64,000 bases of DNA, taken from contig NZ_AUFT01000018.1 of NCBI RefSeq assembly GCF_000426645.1, forward strand, positions 62,001 through 126,000, in the 5' to 3' direction. Positions 61,029 through 64,000 of this stretch are shown here, piece after piece. Within the stretch, counting starts at the first letter, position 1. Every line of letters starts with the position of its first letter. The stretch is from Nakamurella lactea DSM 19367 (GTDB lineage Bacteria; Actinomycetota; Actinomycetes; Mycobacteriales; Nakamurellaceae). Under the pieces are notes generated by a model. The model did not search any database and was not told the DNA's origin. It worked only from the letters and a program-made list of their open reading frames with translations. The translations under genes were made by a program, and so were the position numbers.

Positions 61029-62831
61029 ATGAGAAAGATCCTGACCCTGTCCGCCGGCGCGGCCGTCATCGCCGCGTTGCTGTTGGCCGGCCCGCCCGCC
61101 AACGGTGCGTCCAACGGCGGTGCATCCAGCACCGCGCCGGCGTCCGCACCCAAGTACGACATCTCGACCCTGGCCGGAAAGGTTGCCTCGCTGCACGGCA
61201 CCGCCGGCCTGCAGATCCGATTCTCGGCCTATCTGGAGGAAGAGGCCGAAGAGGATTCCGCACCGACGGCGCCGCCGATCACCCCGATCAACATCCTGAG
61301 CAGCCCGCTGGACGGCACCTCGATCACCCCACCGGCCGTCACGGTGAACCAGGACACCGCCGCCGCCCCGCAGAACGAGACGGCGATCGCCGTCGACCCG
61401 AACAACCCGCACCGGGTGGTGGCCGCCGCCAACGACTACGTGACCCGCAGTTGGACCTGCACCATCGCCGGTACCCCGTGCAGCGCCCTCGGCGACGGCT
61501 ACTCCGGCACCTACTACTCGAACAACGGCGGCACCACCTGGTGCTGCACGTCTTCCGACCCTGCTCATCTCGGCACGCTGATCCCGGGCGTCAACCGGCT
61601 GGCCGGCGGCCAGTACGACGCCGGTGGCGACCCGGCGCTGGCCTTCGACAGTCGCGGCACCGTCTACTACGCCGGTCTCGGCTTCAACCGGACCAGCGCA
61701 CCGAACACGGTCGCGGTGAACCGGGGCACCTTCGACGGCGCCGGCGCCCTGCACTGGAGCGCACCGACGTTGATCAACCCGACGACGTCACCGGCGACGC
61801 TGAACGACAAGGAGTGGATCGCGGCCGACGCGTCGACCAGCAGCCCCTTCCGCGACCGGGTCTACGTCACCTGGACCCGGTTCATCTTCAATGCGCACAA
61901 CGGCAACTACGTCCAGTCGCCGATCTTCTTCGTCTCCTCCTCCGACGGTGGGCGGACCTTCACCACTCCCGCATCGATCAGCCGGAATGTGCTGTACGAC
62001 CAGGGATCTCGGCCCGTTGTCGGCCCGGACGGCACGGTATACGTGTTCTTCGAAGGGTCGACGAGACAGGCCACCGCCAGTTCCACCTACGTGGTTCGCT
62101 CGACCGACGGCGGGGCGAGTTGGGATGCACCGCATGCCATCGCCACCGTGGCGGACAGCCATGTACTGACCGACACCGCGTTCCGGGACAACAGCTTCCC
62201 GGCCGCGGCGGTCGCCCCGAACGGTGACCTCTACGCCACCTGGACGACGATGATCGGGAACGTCTCGACGGCCGTCTACAGCAGGTCGACCGATCGCGGC
62301 GCCACCTGGACGGCGCCCGCTCGGGTCTTCGCCGCCGCGAACCGAATGCCGGTCGGCTATCCGGCCACGCAGCCCGGCGGCGGCACACTGGCGGCGCCGA
62401 CGCCGGCCGGCGCGGTGGAGGACATCTTCCCGGCCGTCGATGTCGGTACCAACGGTCACGTCTATTTCGGCGCCTACCGCGGCGACGTGGTCTCGCCGTG
62501 GCAGACCTGCCAGGTCGAGCAACCGGCTCCGGTCGGCCGGATCACCTGCGACACGCTGGGTCCGTACATCCACAACACCAGGCTCGACTACGTGGTGACG
62601 GATCTGAGCAGCACCTCGACGGTGAGCACTCAGCCGATCAACACCCGCTACGGGTTCGGCGGCGGCTTCTTCGGCGACTACACCGATCTGGCGGTCGGGT
62701 CCGACGGCATGTTCCACGCACTCTGGACCGATAGCAACAATGTCCAGACGGTGGTGTGGTTCTACGGCGCCGAGTTCACACCCAGCCAGATCCACCAGGA
62801 GGACGTCGCGCACGCCGCCGGCCACCTCTGA
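61029..62831 (+). CDS. Secreted sialidase-like beta-propeller protein (BNR/Asp-box repeats)
   Basis: 600 residues, ATG with AGGAGG 6 bases upstream. A signal peptide (KILTLSAGAAVIAALLLAG) ends near NGAS. The mature protein holds Asp-box-type repeats: YYSNNGGTTWCCTSSD, VSSSDGGRTFTTP, VRSTDGGASWDAP and SRSTDRGATWTAP, spaced as in a six-bladed sialidase-like propeller. Paired Cys (SWTCTIAGTPCSALG; WQTCQVEQPAPVGRITC) suggest disulfides, fitting export. Catalytic residues of true sialidases (Arg triad, Tyr) could not be confirmed, so it may be a structural or binding propeller. No anchor is seen at the C-terminus. Confidence 0.85.
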   Translation: MRKILTLSAGAAVIAALLLAGPPANGASNGGASSTAPASAPKYDISTLAGKVASLHGTAGLQIRFSAYLEEEAEEDSAPTAPPITPINILSSPLDGTSITPPAVTVNQDTAAAPQNETAIAVDPNNPHRVVAAANDYVTRSWTCTIAGTPCSALGDGYSGTYYSNNGGTTWCCTSSDPAHLGTLIPGVNRLAGGQYDAGGDPALAFDSRGTVYYAGLGFNRTSAPNTVAVNRGTFDGAGALHWSAPTLINPTTSPATLNDKEWIAADASTSSPFRDRVYVTWTRFIFNAHNGNYVQSPIFFVSSSDGGRTFTTPASISRNVLYDQGSRPVVGPDGTVYVFFEGSTRQATASSTYVVRSTDGGASWDAPHAIATVADSHVLTDTAFRDNSFPAAAVAPNGDLYATWTTMIGNVSTAVYSRSTDRGATWTAPARVFAAANRMPVGYPATQPGGGTLAAPTPAGAVEDIFPAVDVGTNGHVYFGAYRGDVVSPWQTCQVEQPAPVGRITCDTLGPYIHNTRLDYVVTDLSSTSTVSTQPINTRYGFGGGFFGDYTDLAVGSDGMFHALWTDSNNVQTVVWFYGAEFTPSQIHQEDVAHAAGHL

Positions 62832-62907
62832 CCGCCGTCGCTGGAAGACCGGACGCCGTCCTTCGGTACTGTGACGGCGTCCGGCCAGCCAACCCCGGGA
62901 GGATCCG

Positions 62908-64000
62908 ATGTACGGAACGGTTCGCGAGCAGCTCGAGGCCACCCTCACCGAGATTCGCGACGCCGGCCTGTACAAGGCAGAGCGGCAGCTCGGCGGACCG
63001 CAGGCGGCGACGGTGAGCGCCGGCGGCGCCCGGGTGCTGAACTTCTGCGCCAACAACTATCTCGGGCTGGCCGATCATCCGGCGGTGCTCGACGCTGCTC
63101 GAAACGCGTTGGACGACTGGGGATTCGGCATGGCCAGCGTCCGGTTCATCTGCGGCACCCAGACCCAGCACGCCGACCTGGAGAACGCGATCGCGGAGTT
63201 CCTGCACACCGACGCGGCGATCCTGTACTCGTCCTGTTTCGACGCCAACGGTGGTCTGTTCGAGGTGCTGCTCGGGCCGGACGACGCGGTGATTTCCGAC
63301 GAGCTGAACCACGCATCGATCATCGACGGTATCCGGCTGTGCAAGGCCCAGCGGTACCGCTACAAGAACCGGGACATGGCCGACCTCGAGCAGCAGCTGA
63401 TCGCCGCCGGCGGCGCCGGCCGGCGGTTGATCGTCACCGACGGGGTGTTCTCGATGGACGGCTATCTGGCGCCGCTGGACGAGATCTGCGATCTGGCCGA
63501 GAAGTACGACGCGTTGGTGATGGTCGACGATTCGCATGCGGTCGGATTCGTCGGCCCCGGCGGGGCCGGCACCCCCGAGCTGTTCGGCGTGCAGGACAGG
63601 GTGGACATCGTCTCCGGCACCCTCGGCAAGGCCCTCGGCGGAGCCTCCGGCGGCTACCTGGCAGCCCACCAGGCGATCGTCGACCTGCTGCGACAACGGT
63701 CCCGGCCGTACCTGTTCTCCAACGCCGTCGCACCGCCTGTCGTGGCCGGTTCGCTCGCCGCCCTGCAGCTGATCGCCGGGGGTGACGAACAACGGAAGAC
63801 CTTGCGGGCGAACACCGAGCTGTTCCGCGAGCTGATGGCCGAGGCAGGCTTCGACCTGCTGCCCGGCGAGCACCCGATCACCCCGGTGATGTTCGGCGAC
63901 GCCAAGCTGGCCGGCCGGATCGCCGACGCGATGCTGCAGCTGGGGGTGTACGTGATCGCCTTCTCCTACCCGGTGGTGCCGCAGGGCAAGGCCCGGATCA
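62908..64000 (+). CDS. kbl: 2-amino-3-ketobutyrate coenzyme A ligase (partial, runs off the window)
   Basis: 364 residues visible of about 400. Converts 2-amino-3-oxobutyrate and CoA to glycine and acetyl-CoA, completing threonine breakdown begun by Tdh. ATG with GGGAGGA upstream. Motifs: [15 protein letters not shown], the conserved [52 protein letters not shown] and the PLP lysine in [15 protein letters not shown] (Lys 241). The end of the gene is outside the window. Confidence 0.95.
   Translation, partial: MYGTVREQLEATLTEIRDAGLYKAERQLGGPQAATVSAGGARVLNFCANNYLGLADHPAVLDAARNALDDWGFGMASVRFICGTQTQHADLENAIAEFLHTDAAILYSSCFDANGGLFEVLLGPDDAVISDELNHASIIDGIRLCKAQRYRYKNRDMADLEQQLIAAGGAGRRLIVTDGVFSMDGYLAPLDEICDLAEKYDALVMVDDSHAVGFVGPGGAGTPELFGVQDRVDIVSGTLGKALGGASGGYLAAHQAIVDLLRQRSRPYLFSNAVAPPVVAGSLAALQLIAGGDEQRKTLRANTELFRELMAEAGFDLLPGEHPITPVMFGDAKLAGRIADAMLQLGVYVIAFSYPVVPQGKARI

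Noticed and set aside
61029-62831. True sialidase assignment
   Set aside because: Asp-box repeats are present, but the catalytic Arg triad and Tyr/Glu pair could not be identified by eye, so only sialidase-like propeller is claimed.

Overview
The window is chromosomal DNA from a high-GC actinobacterium. This rests on a GC-rich codon pattern, many GTG starts, and marker families: mycothiol synthase (mshD), GAF-ANTAR regulator, SigB/F/G-type sigma factor, DUF222/13E12 HNH protein, LytR-CpsA-Psr protein with LytR_C tail, nitrobindin, DUF2505, LmeA, an Lsr2-type DNA-binding tail, and a putative F420-type oxidoreductase. Two blocks match, from memory, gene order known in Mycobacterium: DUF2505 / murB / L,D-transpeptidase / YbjN (Rv0481c-Rv0487 region) and pabC / nitrobindin / lmeA / glnR / mshD / pst / phoU (Rv0812-Rv0821c region). 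A Nakamurella-like genome is my best guess, but that is inference. No rRNA, tRNA, CRISPR array, insertion sequence or prophage was recognised. No gap between genes exceeds 300 bases, so the region is compact core/accessory chromosome.

Layout. 1-3.3 kb: LacI regulator, sugar-binding lipoprotein and permease (minus strand), with two LacI-type operators. 3.4-8.2 kb: DUF4349 lipoprotein; YbjN, L,D-transpeptidase and MurB; divergent DUF2505 protein. 8.3-12.9 kb: unknown conserved protein, PAC2 protein, K+ channel with TrkA-N domain, GAF-ANTAR protein, convergent sigma factor. 13.1-18.5 kb: one very large secreted nuclease/5'-nucleotidase. 18.8-26.7 kb: inositol-phosphatase and acetyltransferase pair, DUF222-HNH protein, class-V aminotransferase, large ATPase-LuxR regulator, 105-residue orphan protein. 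26.8-35.7 kb: AnmK kinase, serine hydrolase, Dpp-type ABC importer and RpiR/MurR-like regulator, read here as a cell-wall muropeptide uptake and recycling locus. 35.8-44.6 kb: LLM oxidoreductase, DusB, small secreted protein, LCP protein, PhoU, S10-like peptidase, Bax-inhibitor-like membrane protein. 44.6-50.8 kb: pstSCAB, mshD, glnR. 50.9-56 kb: hydrolase, LmeA, a 33-residue membrane protein, nitrobindin, phosphoglucomutase, class-IV aminotransferase. 56.1-64 kb: ERCC4 nuclease with Lsr2 tail, MerR regulator with a probably frameshifted partner, pantothenate kinase, threonine degradation genes tdh and kbl flanking a secreted beta-propeller protein.

How they work together. Phosphate: pstSCAB and phoU are separated by other genes, but both carry a two-unit PHO box (GTTCACC-type units exactly 11 bp apart). 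Cell wall: MurB, L,D-transpeptidase, LCP, AnmK and the peptide importer cover synthesis, cross-linking, polymer attachment and recycling.

The most unusual signal is a 17-base motif, GTAGCGGGGTTGTCCCG. It occurs four times in a 23-bp tandem array between two convergent genes (8225-8310, reverse orientation) and five times in a 36-bp tandem array 44 kb away, inside the reading frame of nitrobindin (52696-52856). Three other genes also carry in-frame tandem minisatellites. Several genes show a -10 box 6-7 bases before the start codon, which suggests leaderless mRNAs.
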